Position numbers and translations under genes: made by a program
NCBI GenBank assembly: GCA_002279005.1
Contig: NCJS01000020.1
Coordinates: forward strand, 1 to 33,178
From: Idiomarina sp. 34-48-12
Lineage (GTDB): Bacteria > Pseudomonadota > Gammaproteobacteria > Enterobacterales > Alteromonadaceae
DNA length: 33,178 nt
Direction of reading: 5' to 3'
The notes under the pieces: generated by a model
What the model saw: the letters and a program-made list of their open reading frames with translations, nothing else
Told to the model about the DNA's origin: nothing
The model's database searches: none
Part shown: in pieces, positions 1 through 7,660 of the stretch
Layout: each line of letters begins with the position of its first letter
Numbering within the stretch: the first letter of the stretch is position 1

Positions 1-51
1 AGTGCGGTTGATGTAGCGAGACGCTTAGGAATTGACTGGGATGTTAACTAG
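1..51 (+). CDS. C-terminal end of a probable FAD-dependent oxidoreductase (partial)
   Basis: An open frame enters from the left edge and ends at a TAG at 49-51, reading SAVDVARRLGIDWDVN. Only 16 residues are visible. A short tail with a helix of this kind, followed directly by a DUF1365 gene and a Cfa-like gene, matches the usual order flavin amine oxidase/NAD-binding oxidoreductase, DUF1365, cfa in gammaproteobacteria. The stop overlaps the next gene's ATG at 41, as expected for translationally coupled operon partners. The assignment rests mostly on context; the visible residues alone do not identify the family. Confidence 0.45.
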   Translation, partial: SAVDVARRLGIDWDVN

Positions 52-790
52 CGCGATTTTAAAGGGGCACGTGCATCATGCACGCTATCGCCCCACACAA
101 CATGCATTTAGCTATAGCATTGCGCAGTGGTGGTTGGCTCTGGATGAAATTGACCAAGTTGCTGCGCAAAGCCGTTGGTTTTCAACCAAGGGCTTCGCGC
201 CGTTACGATTTCGGCGCGAAGACTATCTGCGTGACACGCAAGGCGATTTAGCGCAAGCTGTGCGCGATAAACTCGCTGAGTTGACCGGTCATGAAATCAA
301 TGGCCGAGTGTTTTTTCTCGGAGCTGTCCGCACGTTTGGTTTATATTTTAGCCCCTTGAACTGTTACTTCGTACAACCTGAAGGTCAAACGGATTACAGT
401 TATATGCTCGCTGAAGTGAGTAATACACCATGGAACGAACGTCATTACTATGCGCTGGATTTATCGCAAGCCTTGGTACACGACAAAACCTTCCATGTTT
501 CACCGTTTAACCCGATAGACATGCGCTATCACTGGCAACTCATTCCGCCACAACCTACGGCAGATCATCACGCCATAGTGCACTTAGACGTGCATGCGAA
601 AAAGCGTGACTTTAGTGCCACCGTAAAATTAACCCGGGTTGAATTGAACTCGAAATCCATTCGCAACGTATTACTAAGATATCCCATAAACACGTTGGGC
701 ACGGTGGGTGCCATTTATTGGCAAGCGCTGCGGTTGTGGTTAAAACGCACACCTGTGTATACACACCCCAACACCGATAAGTCTAAATAA
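41..790 (+). CDS. DUF1365 family protein
   Basis: A 249-residue protein of the DUF1365 family (PF07103), recognisable from the N-terminal GHVHHARYRPTQHAFSY stretch, the FLGAVRTFGLYFSPLNCYF region and the EVSNTPWNERHYY motif. No signal peptide or clear membrane segment is seen. I chose the ATG at 41 rather than a TTG at 32 in the same frame, because family members start close to this point and the ATG gives an 11-bp overlap with the upstream stop. Its biochemical function is not established; family members are repeatedly found beside flavin oxidoreductases and Cfa-like methyltransferases, which suggests a part in fatty acyl chain modification. The gene lies 12 bp before the methyltransferase gene in the same operon. 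Confidence 0.9.
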   Translation: MLTSAILKGHVHHARYRPTQHAFSYSIAQWWLALDEIDQVAAQSRWFSTKGFAPLRFRREDYLRDTQGDLAQAVRDKLAELTGHEINGRVFFLGAVRTFGLYFSPLNCYFVQPEGQTDYSYMLAEVSNTPWNERHYYALDLSQALVHDKTFHVSPFNPIDMRYHWQLIPPQPTADHHAIVHLDVHAKKRDFSATVKLTRVELNSKSIRNVLLRYPINTLGTVGAIYWQALRLWLKRTPVYTHPNTDKSK

Positions 791-802
791 GGGTTTGTTC
801 TA

Positions 803-2041
803 ATGTACAAAGAGAATGCGTTGACGGTTATGCAGAACGATTTAGGTAGTATCGACAAAGTATTACGAAAGACCGTGTTGAGCTTGCTTAGCCGGTTAAC
901 CGAAGGTTATTTGGTGGTGAAAGAGCGCGGTCAGGTTGTTGGTCGCTTTGGCTCTGAAAAAAGCACGTTAAAGGCGGAAATTGATATTCAAAAGCCGGGT
1001 TTCTATCGTCGCTTTCTGTTCGGCGGTAGTATTGGTGCTGCTGAATTGTTTATGGATGAAAGCTGGACAACCCCTAATTTAACGCATGTGATTCAGGTGT
1101 TTGCCCGTAATTTACCGGCCCTCGATGCCGCAGAAGCCAAACTGAGCTGGATTTTGTTGCCGATTCAAAAGTTTCAGCATTGGCGCCGCAATAACAGTAA
1201 ACGCCAAGCAAAAGAGAATATTTCAGCGCACTATGACTTAGGTAATGACCTATATCAGGCGTTTTTAGACCCAGCGCTACAGTATTCAAGTGCGGTGTAT
1301 CCGTATGAAGATGCCACGCTTGCTGAAGCGCAACAGCACAAATTGAAGCGCTTATGTGACAGTCTTGAATTAACTGCATCTGACCACTTGCTTGAAATTG
1401 GCACTGGCTGGGGTGGACTTGCGGTATTTGCGGCTAAGAACTACGGCTGTAAGGTCACAACCACGACTATTTCGGAAGAGCAGTATAGTTATACAAAAAA
1501 GCTGATTGAGCGCGAAGGTCTCGGCCATTTAATCACGCTGCTCAAAGAAGATTACCGCGATCTTACAGGCACTTACGACAAGTTAGTATCGGTGGAAATG
1601 ATTGAAGCCGTTGGTCGTAAATATATGCCAACCTTCTTTAAAACCTGTAACCGATTGTTGAAACCAAACGGAAAGATGGCGTTGCAGGCAATTACTATTG
1701 CTGATCAGCGAATGAAGAGTTACGCCAACTCGGTTGATTTTATTCAGAAATATATCTTCCCAGGTGGCTTCTTACCGTCATTAACCATGATGGCAGAAAT
1801 GTTTACTGAACAAACCGATATGGTCATTCGTCACATTGATGATATTGGCTATGACTACGCACAAACATTAGCCGATTGGCGCGTGCAATTTAACCATGCG
1901 CATCCACAGTTGATGCAACATGGGTACGATGAGCGCTTTGGCCGTATGTGGAACTATTACTTGTGCTACTGCGAAGGTGGTTTCCGTGAGCGCACCGTAT
2001 CTGCGGTGCAACTTGTGGCAACCAAACCACAGTGTCGCTAA
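803..2041 (+). CDS. cfa: Cyclopropane-fatty-acyl-phospholipid synthase-like SAM methyltransferase
   Basis: A 412-residue member of the Cfa/CmaA family, which transfers a methyl group from SAM to unsaturated acyl chains of membrane phospholipids. Visible are the HYDLGNDLYQAFLDP substrate-side motif (143-157), the SAM-binding LEIGTGWGGLAVFA (197-210) and the C-terminal KYIFPGGFLPS and WNYYLCYCEGGF regions. Compared with E. coli Cfa from memory, the glutamate of the bicarbonate site is kept (E268) and the tyrosine probably too (Y352), but the cysteine is Ser163 and the histidine is Gln295. It may therefore make a methylated rather than a cyclopropanated product. An AAGGG about 9 nt before the ATG serves as ribosome site; a second in-frame ATG lies at 830. 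The 3' end overlaps the DUF2878 gene by 10 bp. Confidence 0.88.
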   Translation: MYKENALTVMQNDLGSIDKVLRKTVLSLLSRLTEGYLVVKERGQVVGRFGSEKSTLKAEIDIQKPGFYRRFLFGGSIGAAELFMDESWTTPNLTHVIQVFARNLPALDAAEAKLSWILLPIQKFQHWRRNNSKRQAKENISAHYDLGNDLYQAFLDPALQYSSAVYPYEDATLAEAQQHKLKRLCDSLELTASDHLLEIGTGWGGLAVFAAKNYGCKVTTTTISEEQYSYTKKLIEREGLGHLITLLKEDYRDLTGTYDKLVSVEMIEAVGRKYMPTFFKTCNRLLKPNGKMALQAITIADQRMKSYANSVDFIQKYIFPGGFLPSLTMMAEMFTEQTDMVIRHIDDIGYDYAQTLADWRVQFNHAHPQLMQHGYDERFGRMWNYYLCYCEGGFRERTVSAVQLVATKPQCR

Positions 2042-2565
2042 ATGAAAAATCACGCCAGGTCGCTCGAACCTGGCTTCCGAAACTGGCCGGACTATTTCTG
2101 TTTGATTTAGTCTGGCTCAGTGCTGTTGCTGGTCGTGCCGACTGGTTGGTTGCAACTATTATTCTAGTGGCCTTACAGGTGGCTTTAGCCATTCGTAGCA
2201 GCGACTTTAATTGGACACTCTATACTATTCTGGTGGTTCTCGGTTTAGCGCTTGAGGCTACGGTGGTTGGTGTCGGTATTCTTACCTTTAGCGGCGGCTT
2301 CTTGCCGCTTTGGCTGATTTTACTCTGGCTCGGTTTTGTCGGTATGCTGATGAATACGCTCAGCGGGTTAGCCGGGCGGCCAATATGGGCTGCGTTGCTC
2401 GGCATTGCCTCTGGCCCGCTGACTTATGCTATTGGTATCCGTTTAGGTGCAGCCGAGCTGCTGGCGCCTGAATGGCAGCTATGGGTAATCTATGCGGCAC
2501 TTTGGTCCGTATATATGGTGATATTTGCTTGGTTAATGCCGCGCTTTATGAAAGCAGTGAGCTAG
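2032..2565 (+). CDS. DUF2878 family integral membrane protein
   Basis: A 177-residue, very hydrophobic protein with about six membrane segments (roughly residues 14-30, 37-54, 62-84, 88-108, 115-138 and 148-170), ending in a short basic tail. It matches the DUF2878 family (PF11086), whose function is unknown. The start is the GTG at 2032, inside the last codons of the methyltransferase gene; there is no in-frame ATG before the first membrane segment. The 10-bp overlap implies coupled translation. Its position in the operon suggests an inner-membrane partner of the lipid-modifying enzymes, but that is inference from context only. Confidence 0.85.
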   Translation: MSLNEKSRQVARTWLPKLAGLFLFDLVWLSAVAGRADWLVATIILVALQVALAIRSSDFNWTLYTILVVLGLALEATVVGVGILTFSGGFLPLWLILLWLGFVGMLMNTLSGLAGRPIWAALLGIASGPLTYAIGIRLGAAELLAPEWQLWVIYAALWSVYMVIFAWLMPRFMKAVS

Positions 2566-2595
2566 GCGACGAGCCAAGCAATGAGGAGGTTCATC

Positions 2596-3138
2596 ATGAA
2601 GACATTATTTTCTTATCTACGTATCGGGTTTGTTGTTTCTTCGGCACTGGTTTTAAGCGGTATTAGTACTTCTGCGCTGGCATCGCAATGTGCGGTTGAT
2701 GAGTTCGAAACGTTACAAAAAGTAGGCGAGACTCGTCTCAGTGTTTGGTTTTGGGATGTGTATGATGCCGAACTACGCACCGATACGGGCGCACTCGACA
2801 GCGCCGAACAACGGGCACTGCAGTTGAGCTATCTACGCGATATTAAAGCAAAAGATCTCGTTGATACGACTGCTGAAGAGTGGGAACGCCTAGGCATTAC
2901 TATCAGTGGTGAACATGAGCAATGGCTTAGTGAGCTACTTGAAATGTGGCCGAATGTGAAAGAAGGCGATTGTATTACGTTGCTGGAGACAGAGCAGGGG
3001 CATGCTAAATTTTTTGGCCCAACGGGCGAACTTGGTGAAATTAGTTCGGCTCAGTTTACGGATGATTTTCTGGCGATATGGCTGGATGAAAACTCCCGTT
3101 TTAAAGACGCACGTAACGAATTAATAGGAGTGCAATGA
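2596..3138 (+). CDS. Chalcone isomerase-like protein, exported
   Basis: A 180-residue protein with a Sec-type signal peptide (hydrophobic stretch at about 10-25, likely cleavage after ALA near residue 29) and a domain of the bacterial chalcone-isomerase-like type (Chalcone_3, PF16036). Typical are the VGETRLSVWFWDVYDAEL strand-loop region near the mature N-terminus and the WPNVKEGDCITL and FTDDFLAIWLDE regions. The fold is shared with fatty-acid-binding chalcone isomerase relatives, so binding of a fatty-acid-like ligand in the periplasm is plausible but unproven. The ATG at 2596 is preferred over the one at 2581 because a perfect AGGAGG (2584-2589) lies 6 nt before it and the shorter form puts the signal peptide at the N-terminus. 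The stop overlaps the DUF3833 start. Confidence 0.85.
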   Translation: MKTLFSYLRIGFVVSSALVLSGISTSALASQCAVDEFETLQKVGETRLSVWFWDVYDAELRTDTGALDSAEQRALQLSYLRDIKAKDLVDTTAEEWERLGITISGEHEQWLSELLEMWPNVKEGDCITLLETEQGHAKFFGPTGELGEISSAQFTDDFLAIWLDENSRFKDARNELIGVQ

Positions 3139-3665
3139 TGAAATTTTTAAAGATGTTAGTAGCAGCGAGTGCATTGAGTTTTCTAATTGGTTGTTCGGCA
3201 AATATTGAAGATTACCAAGGTGAGCAACCGCAGCTAAAACTTGAAGAGTTCTTTAACGGCGAGTTAGTTGCTTACGGGATGGTGCAAGATTATAGCGGCA
3301 AGGTAATTCAACGCTTTCGTGCCGACTTGAAAGGTACTTGGGACGGCAATGAAGGGGTTCTAGACGAACAATTCTATTATGCCGACGGTAGTGAACAAGA
3401 GCGCATTTGGTACATTACGAAAACGGGCGAAAACAGCTATGAAGGTCGCGCTAGTGATGTGAAAGGTGTTGCCGAGGGTACAACCGCAGGTAACGTGTTA
3501 AATTGGAGCTACACGCTGATTATTGAGCGTGATGGCGAACCTTTTTCGGTGCAGCTTGATGACTGGCTGTACCTGGTTGATGAAGACAATATGATCAACC
3601 GCACACAAATGTATAAATTTGGTCTGCCTGTTGGTGAGATTACACTTTATATTGGTAAGAAATAA
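3135..3665 (+). CDS. DUF3833 family lipoprotein
   Basis: A 176-residue lipoprotein: a basic start, a hydrophobic stretch and a lipobox LIGC at residues 17-20, so the mature protein would begin at Cys20 and be membrane anchored. The rest (LEEFFNGELVAYGMVQDYSGKVIQRF, then WDGNEGVLDEQFYYADGSEQ) is the DUF3833 family, predicted to be a small lipocalin-like beta barrel of unknown function. The ATG at 3135 overlaps the previous stop as ATGA; a second ATG at 3138 is better spaced (7 nt) from the TAGGAG at 3125-3130 and may be the real start. It is the last gene of the operon and ends in a perfect inverted repeat. Confidence 0.87.
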   Translation: MMKFLKMLVAASALSFLIGCSANIEDYQGEQPQLKLEEFFNGELVAYGMVQDYSGKVIQRFRADLKGTWDGNEGVLDEQFYYADGSEQERIWYITKTGENSYEGRASDVKGVAEGTTAGNVLNWSYTLIIERDGEPFSVQLDDWLYLVDEDNMINRTQMYKFGLPVGEITLYIGKK

Positions 3666-3689
3666 GGAATAACCACCAATTATTCCTTA
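3663..3689. terminator. Perfect 10-bp inverted repeat between convergent genes, possible bidirectional terminator
   Basis: TAAGGAATAA (3663-3672) and TTATTCCTTA (3680-3689) are exact reverse complements around a 7-nt loop. The left arm starts with the stop codon of the DUF3833 gene and the right arm starts with that of the transporter on the other strand. The stem is AT-rich and no clear T-tract follows on either strand, so it is not a textbook intrinsic terminator. Confidence 0.4.
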
Positions 3690-5440
3690 ACGGAGTCTTG
3701 AATTAACCAGCGCTCAGCTACGTCGCGAGCATGGGTCAAATTCCGGCAATAGGCAAGTAATCCTGGTTGTTTTTCGATGCCAGCACGACTGAGTTTTACT
3801 ACCATTCGTGCTGGTAAACCCACCAAAATTACCTTGATTTTTTGACGCTGCAATTCAACGACTAAGGAGTGCAGGGCATTTAATGCAGTACCGTCAATGC
3901 TCGGTACATCATGCATATCTAAGATTAAGGTGTGGATGCTGCCTTCAACTCTTTCAAGTGCAGTGAGAGCCTTTTCAGCCACCCCGAAAAATAGCGGGCC
4001 ATTGACGTCATAGACCATCACCGATGGCGGCAAACCTTGTGTTGCTGGGTGCGCTTCATTGTGATGTGTTTGGGTACTGGTTAAATTTGCCATGCGTTGA
4101 ATAAATAGTGCACCAGCCAAGCCAATACCTACCGCAACCGCAAGTACCATATCAAATAATACGGTTAGGCCGAAACAAACTAGAAGTATAGCAACATCGC
4201 CACCTGGTGCTGTTTGTAACGTTCTGACAAAATGCCGAGCTTCGCTCATATTCCATGCAATAATAAAAAGTAGGGCGGCGAGCGCTGCCATAGGCACTAA
4301 TCCGAGTAAACCGGCCAGAGCTACAACGGCCAGAAGAACAACCAACGAATGGACGATAGCGGCGATAGGCGATCGTGCGCCACTACGAATGTTGGTTGCA
4401 GTGCGTGCTAATGCCGCGGTGGCGGTTATGCCTCCAAATAATGGCGCAGCAATATTACCAAGCCCTTGACCGATAAGCTCAGCATTCGGGTCATGTTTGG
4501 TTTTTGTCAAACCATCAGCAACGACCGCACACATGAGTGATTCGATAGCGCCAAGCATAGCAATTGCGAAAGCCGGCCCCGCTAGGTTAGAAATTAATTC
4601 AAACGGAATTCTAAGCGGTTCACCATCTGGCCCTGGTAATGTCCATGGCGCCACGAATGTTGGTGGAATAGGAGGAATTCCTTGTCCTACTTCACCATTC
4701 GCTGTCCAGGTGAACCGAGAGGCGATGGTTTCAATCAACCGACTGCCATCCGTTGCAAAATAGTGATTGATGACGTAAGCAAGAAGCGCTGCGGCGACGA
4801 GACCAACAAGTGGTGCTGGAATTGGGATGTTTAATTTAGGCCAAATTAGCAATAGCCCTAAGGTAAATACGCCGACACACAACTCGAGGTAATTGATTGT
4901 TGGAAGGGCGCGATAAATTTCTGCCATATTGGAGGTGAAATGCTCACCCAAAGCCGCCGTTGTTAAACCCAAGAAATCAGGTAGTTGTAACGCCGCAATG
5001 ACCACTGCGATACCGGCAGTAAAGCCAAGAATAACTGGGTGGGGGACGAATTGGATAAGTCTTCCCATACGCGCCAACCCTAATCCAATGAGAATCACAC
5101 CAGCCATCATCGTGGCAACAAGCAAGCCACCGAGTCCATATTGTTGAACAATTGGGAAGAGAATAACGACAAAGGCAGCCGTGGGCCCCGAAACGTTGTA
5201 ACGAGAGCCTCCAGTCAGCGCGATTATTGCTCCGGCGATTATTGCGGTATACAAGCCATGTTGCGGTGGTACCCCTGTCGCAATAGCCAACGCCATCGAT
5301 AAGGGTAAAGCGACGGTTCCGATCGTCAAGCCAGCTAAGATGTCTTGGCGCAAATTGGTGAGTGTATAGCCGTCTCGCCAAGCTGCACGAAGCCCACTAA
5401 ATAATCTGGGTAGAGCGTTAGAACGTTGCGGTGTTGCCAT
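3680..5440 (-). CDS. dauA: SulP-family anion/dicarboxylate transporter, DauA-like
   Basis: A 586-residue inner-membrane transporter of the SulP (SLC26) family: about 12 membrane segments over residues 35-440 and a cytoplasmic STAS domain at about 460-575. Landmarks are LAGLTIGTVALPLSMALAIATGV, ALTGGSRYNVSGPTAAFVVI, GAIESLMCAVVADGLT, GQGLGNIAAPLFGGITATAA and the STAS core LDMHDVPSIDGTAL. The sequence follows E. coli DauA (YchM), an aerobic C4-dicarboxylate (succinate) transporter, closely over its whole length, so the same substrates are likely, although SulP substrates vary (sulfate, bicarbonate). It is convergent with the lipid operon. The ATG at 5440 has an AAAGG about 9 nt upstream. It seems to be transcribed alone, since a terminator separates it from the upstream minus-strand gene. 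Confidence 0.9.
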   Translation of the reverse strand: MATPQRSNALPRLFSGLRAAWRDGYTLTNLRQDILAGLTIGTVALPLSMALAIATGVPPQHGLYTAIIAGAIIALTGGSRYNVSGPTAAFVVILFPIVQQYGLGGLLVATMMAGVILIGLGLARMGRLIQFVPHPVILGFTAGIAVVIAALQLPDFLGLTTAALGEHFTSNMAEIYRALPTINYLELCVGVFTLGLLLIWPKLNIPIPAPLVGLVAAALLAYVINHYFATDGSRLIETIASRFTWTANGEVGQGIPPIPPTFVAPWTLPGPDGEPLRIPFELISNLAGPAFAIAMLGAIESLMCAVVADGLTKTKHDPNAELIGQGLGNIAAPLFGGITATAALARTATNIRSGARSPIAAIVHSLVVLLAVVALAGLLGLVPMAALAALLFIIAWNMSEARHFVRTLQTAPGGDVAILLVCFGLTVLFDMVLAVAVGIGLAGALFIQRMANLTSTQTHHNEAHPATQGLPPSVMVYDVNGPLFFGVAEKALTALERVEGSIHTLILDMHDVPSIDGTALNALHSLVVELQRQKIKVILVGLPARMVVKLSRAGIEKQPGLLAYCRNLTHARDVAERWLIQDSVKE

Positions 5441-5531
5441 AGGATCAGCCTTTGCTTAACAACTTATGCGTTACTACACGGTAAGTGTGACAGTATAATC
5501 CAGTTGTCGTACACGGAGAGTTGCCTTGATC

Positions 5532-5558
5532 AAAAAAGCCGACGCAGAGGTCGGCTTT
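5532..5558 (-). terminator. Rho-independent terminator
   Basis: Read on the minus strand, a 9-bp perfect stem (AAAGCCGAC / GTCGGCTTT) with a 6-nt loop runs into a T6 tract. It lies about 25 bp after the stop of the Lys/Ala-rich protein gene and before the dauA gene on the same strand. Confidence 0.85.
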
Positions 5559-5583
5559 CGAATACTAGGCGAACTACGTTTAA

Positions 5584-5985
5584 TTAATCGTAACCGCGAG
5601 GTAAGCGTGACAAGGTGCTGTCTTGCTCTAGACGTTGGCGCCATAATTCTTTCGCCGTTAGGCCGCCTTTAGCAGATTTTGCAACTTTAGCGCCTTTAGA
5701 TTCAGACTTGGCTGCTGCTTTTGGTGCTGCTTTCGCTGTAGCCTTTTTAGCTGGAGCCGCTTTTTTGGCTGGTTCAGCTTTCTTCTCAGCTTTTGCCGCT
5801 GGCTTTTTCGCTGCGCCGCCAGCTAAGCTTTCTGCTTCTTCGGCTAGTTGTGCAAGACGCACATTTTTACCGCCGTCGACGCTATACCAGCCGCCTTTTG
5901 CTTCAATTTTTGGTTTTTTACCGTGAGCTTGCTGGTATGCTGCAGTAAAATCAGCAAGCACTTGGTCTTTATCAAGTTTGCTCAT
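5584..5985 (-). CDS. Small Lys/Ala/Pro-rich histone-H1-like protein, function unknown
   Basis: A 133-residue protein in three parts: a conserved-looking N-terminal module (about 1-52: FTAAYQQAHGKKPKIEAKGGWYSVDGGKNVRLAQL), a low-complexity linker (about 54-108) built from AAKKPAAK, PAKKAAPAKKA and similar units, and a short C-terminal segment with the WRQRLEQDSTLSRLPRGYD tail. The linker resembles the C-terminal domains of histone H1 and bacterial H1-like proteins (AlgP, Hc1 type) and would be strongly basic, so nucleic-acid binding is a reasonable inference. I do not recognise the N-terminal module as a named domain. The gene is monocistronic: its own terminator lies downstream and a divergent gene upstream. 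Confidence 0.8.
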   Translation of the reverse strand: MSKLDKDQVLADFTAAYQQAHGKKPKIEAKGGWYSVDGGKNVRLAQLAEEAESLAGGAAKKPAAKAEKKAEPAKKAAPAKKATAKAAPKAAAKSESKGAKVAKSAKGGLTAKELWRQRLEQDSTLSRLPRGYD

Positions 5986-6131
5986 GGATACTATCCTATA
6001 GCTTTGTAATGTGTGTGTGTTTCATTTTTATACCGTTTTTTCAGCATATTGTCTAATGTCTGACTTAATTGTCCTAAATATATGCTAAAAACACACAACA
6101 TCATCAAATTTTCAGTAGAAACGAGGACATT
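5986..6131. promoter_or_regulatory. Divergent intergenic region with inverted repeats
   Basis: This 146-bp AT-rich gap separates the H1-like gene (minus) from the Nif3-family gene (plus) and must hold both promoters. It contains a GT dinucleotide run (6011-6020), and a stretch around TTTTTTCAGCATAT (6036-6049) whose near reverse complement ATATGCTAAAAA is at 6080-6091, followed by ACACAC that can pair with the GT run. No -35/-10 pair was convincing enough to assign. Confidence 0.3.
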
Positions 6132-6887
6132 GTGCAACGTTCCGAGCTTCAGAATTATCTCAGTGAAATATTACAAATTGACCGCATTCGTGATTATTGT
6201 CCGAATGGGTTGCAAGTTGAAGGTCGCCAACACATCCGCAAAATTGTGACCGGTGTTACGGCTAGCCAAGCACTGATTGATGCCGCAATAGAGCAGGGCG
6301 CGGATACTATTTTGGTACACCATGGCTATTTTTGGAAAAGTGAGCCTGCGGTGATAACCGGCATGAAGAAGCGTCGTATTCAGTCGTTGTTGCAAGCCGA
6401 TATCAACCTGTTTGGTTATCATTTGCCGCTTGATGTACATCCGCAGCTTGGTAATAACGCACAGTTAGCGAAATTATTTGGTTGGCCACAACCACAGCCA
6501 ATGTTAAGTGTTGATCCGGAAGGTGTGGTGATGGGCTGCACATTGCCCAAACCGATGACTTCGGAGGAACTTGGTGAACATATTGGTCGGTGTTTACAGC
6601 GTCCGTTAACCGTACGAATTGATTGTGACCAACCAATTTCTCGCATTGCGTGGTGCACCGGTGGTGGGCAAGGCTACATCGACCATGCCGCCGCGGCGGG
6701 GTTTGACGCATTTTTAAGTGGTGAAATTTCTGAGCAAACAACGCACAGTGCACAGGAGCAGGGGCTTGCGTATTTTGCGGCAGGCCACCATGCAACAGAG
6801 CGTTATGGTATTCGTGCATTGGGCGATCATTTAGCCGAGAAATTTGGCCTTGAGCATGTATTTATTGATATTGAGAACCCTGCGTAA
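6132..6887 (+). CDS. Nif3-like dinuclear metal-binding protein (YbgI family)
   Basis: A 251-residue protein of the Nif3/YbgI family (COG0327), close in length to E. coli YbgI. Metal-binding motifs are visible: VHHGYFW (His63, His64), the FGYHLPLDVHPQLGNNAQLA segment near 95-114, and the C-terminal GHHATERYGIRALG. Members assemble into toroidal hexamers with two metals per subunit. Database entries often say type 2 GTP cyclohydrolase I, but the physiological role is not firmly known. The start is a GTG at 6132, supported by an ACGAGGA ribosome site 4-5 nt before it. It is the first of four overlapping genes; its TAATG junction with cmoM shares one base. Confidence 0.9.
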   Translation: MQRSELQNYLSEILQIDRIRDYCPNGLQVEGRQHIRKIVTGVTASQALIDAAIEQGADTILVHHGYFWKSEPAVITGMKKRRIQSLLQADINLFGYHLPLDVHPQLGNNAQLAKLFGWPQPQPMLSVDPEGVVMGCTLPKPMTSEELGEHIGRCLQRPLTVRIDCDQPISRIAWCTGGGQGYIDHAAAAGFDAFLSGEISEQTTHSAQEQGLAYFAAGHHATERYGIRALGDHLAEKFGLEHVFIDIENPA

Positions 6888-7660
6888 TGGCCAAACGCGA
6901 TCAAAGCTTTGAAGGTATCACGCAAAAATTCTCGCGAAATATCTACGCAACCAACAAAGGCAAGCTGCGTTTAGCCGTGCTTGAGCGTGACTTACAAGCG
7001 TGGTTGCCACAATCAGGCAACGCCGAGAAATTACGAGTGTTGGATGTCGGTGGTGGGCTTGGGCAACTGTCAATGATGTTTGCGCAAGCCGGTTGTGAGG
7101 TAACGCATACAGATATTTCAGCGGAAATAGTCGGTGAGGCGCAAACGCTTCATGCTCAGCATGGTTTAGCGCAGCAGTACACTTACCACGTGGCGCCGCT
7201 ACAGGAATTACCTGAGTTGCTACAGCAGCGTTATGACATTGTGCTTTGCCATGCGGTTTTGGAGTGGCTGGTTGATCCGCAGCAAGCGCTGGTTACCTTA
7301 AAGGAATTATTGAATGCCAACGGACGTTTATCGCTAATGTTTTATAATCGCGACGCCAAGATTCTTGCGAATATCATTTTTGGCAACTTCGATTATGTAC
7401 AAGCCGATTTGACCGTGAAGAAGACGGTACGCATGAGCCCACAACAGCCGATTAACCCGAATGATATGCGTGATTGGCTTGAAGATATGCAGTTAAAAGT
7501 GACGCAACGCACTGGCGTACGTTGTTTTCATGATTATTTGCGGAATCGTGATGATCAGAAACGCTACGATGAGTTGCTCGCGCTGGAGCTACGATATAAC
7601 CAACAGTCGCCGTTCGTGGATATTGGTCGTTATTTACATTGGCAAATAGAACATGCCTGA
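6887..7660 (+). CDS. cmoM: tRNA 5-carboxymethoxyuridine methyltransferase CmoM
   Basis: A 257-residue class I SAM methyltransferase. The N-terminus FEGITQKFSRNIYATNKGKLRLAVL matches that of E. coli CmoM (formerly SmtA), and a SAM-binding glycine-rich motif VLDVGGGLGQLS follows, then HTDIS and LCHAVLEWL. CmoM methylates the carboxyl group of 5-carboxymethoxyuridine at tRNA position 34 to give mcmo5U, after CmoA and CmoB, neither of which is in this window. It starts on the last base of the upstream stop and its own end overlaps the lipid kinase gene by 8 bp, so it is translated as part of the four-gene set. Confidence 0.9.
   Translation: MAKRDQSFEGITQKFSRNIYATNKGKLRLAVLERDLQAWLPQSGNAEKLRVLDVGGGLGQLSMMFAQAGCEVTHTDISAEIVGEAQTLHAQHGLAQQYTYHVAPLQELPELLQQRYDIVLCHAVLEWLVDPQQALVTLKELLNANGRLSLMFYNRDAKILANIIFGNFDYVQADLTVKKTVRMSPQQPINPNDMRDWLEDMQLKVTQRTGVRCFHDYLRNRDDQKRYDELLALELRYNQQSPFVDIGRYLHWQIEHA

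Noticed and set aside
6403-6819. Minus-strand frames of up to 138 codons within the Nif3-family gene
   Set aside because: They lie wholly inside a confidently identified gene and have no recognisable domain; the same applies to the other antisense and alternate-frame stretches across the window.
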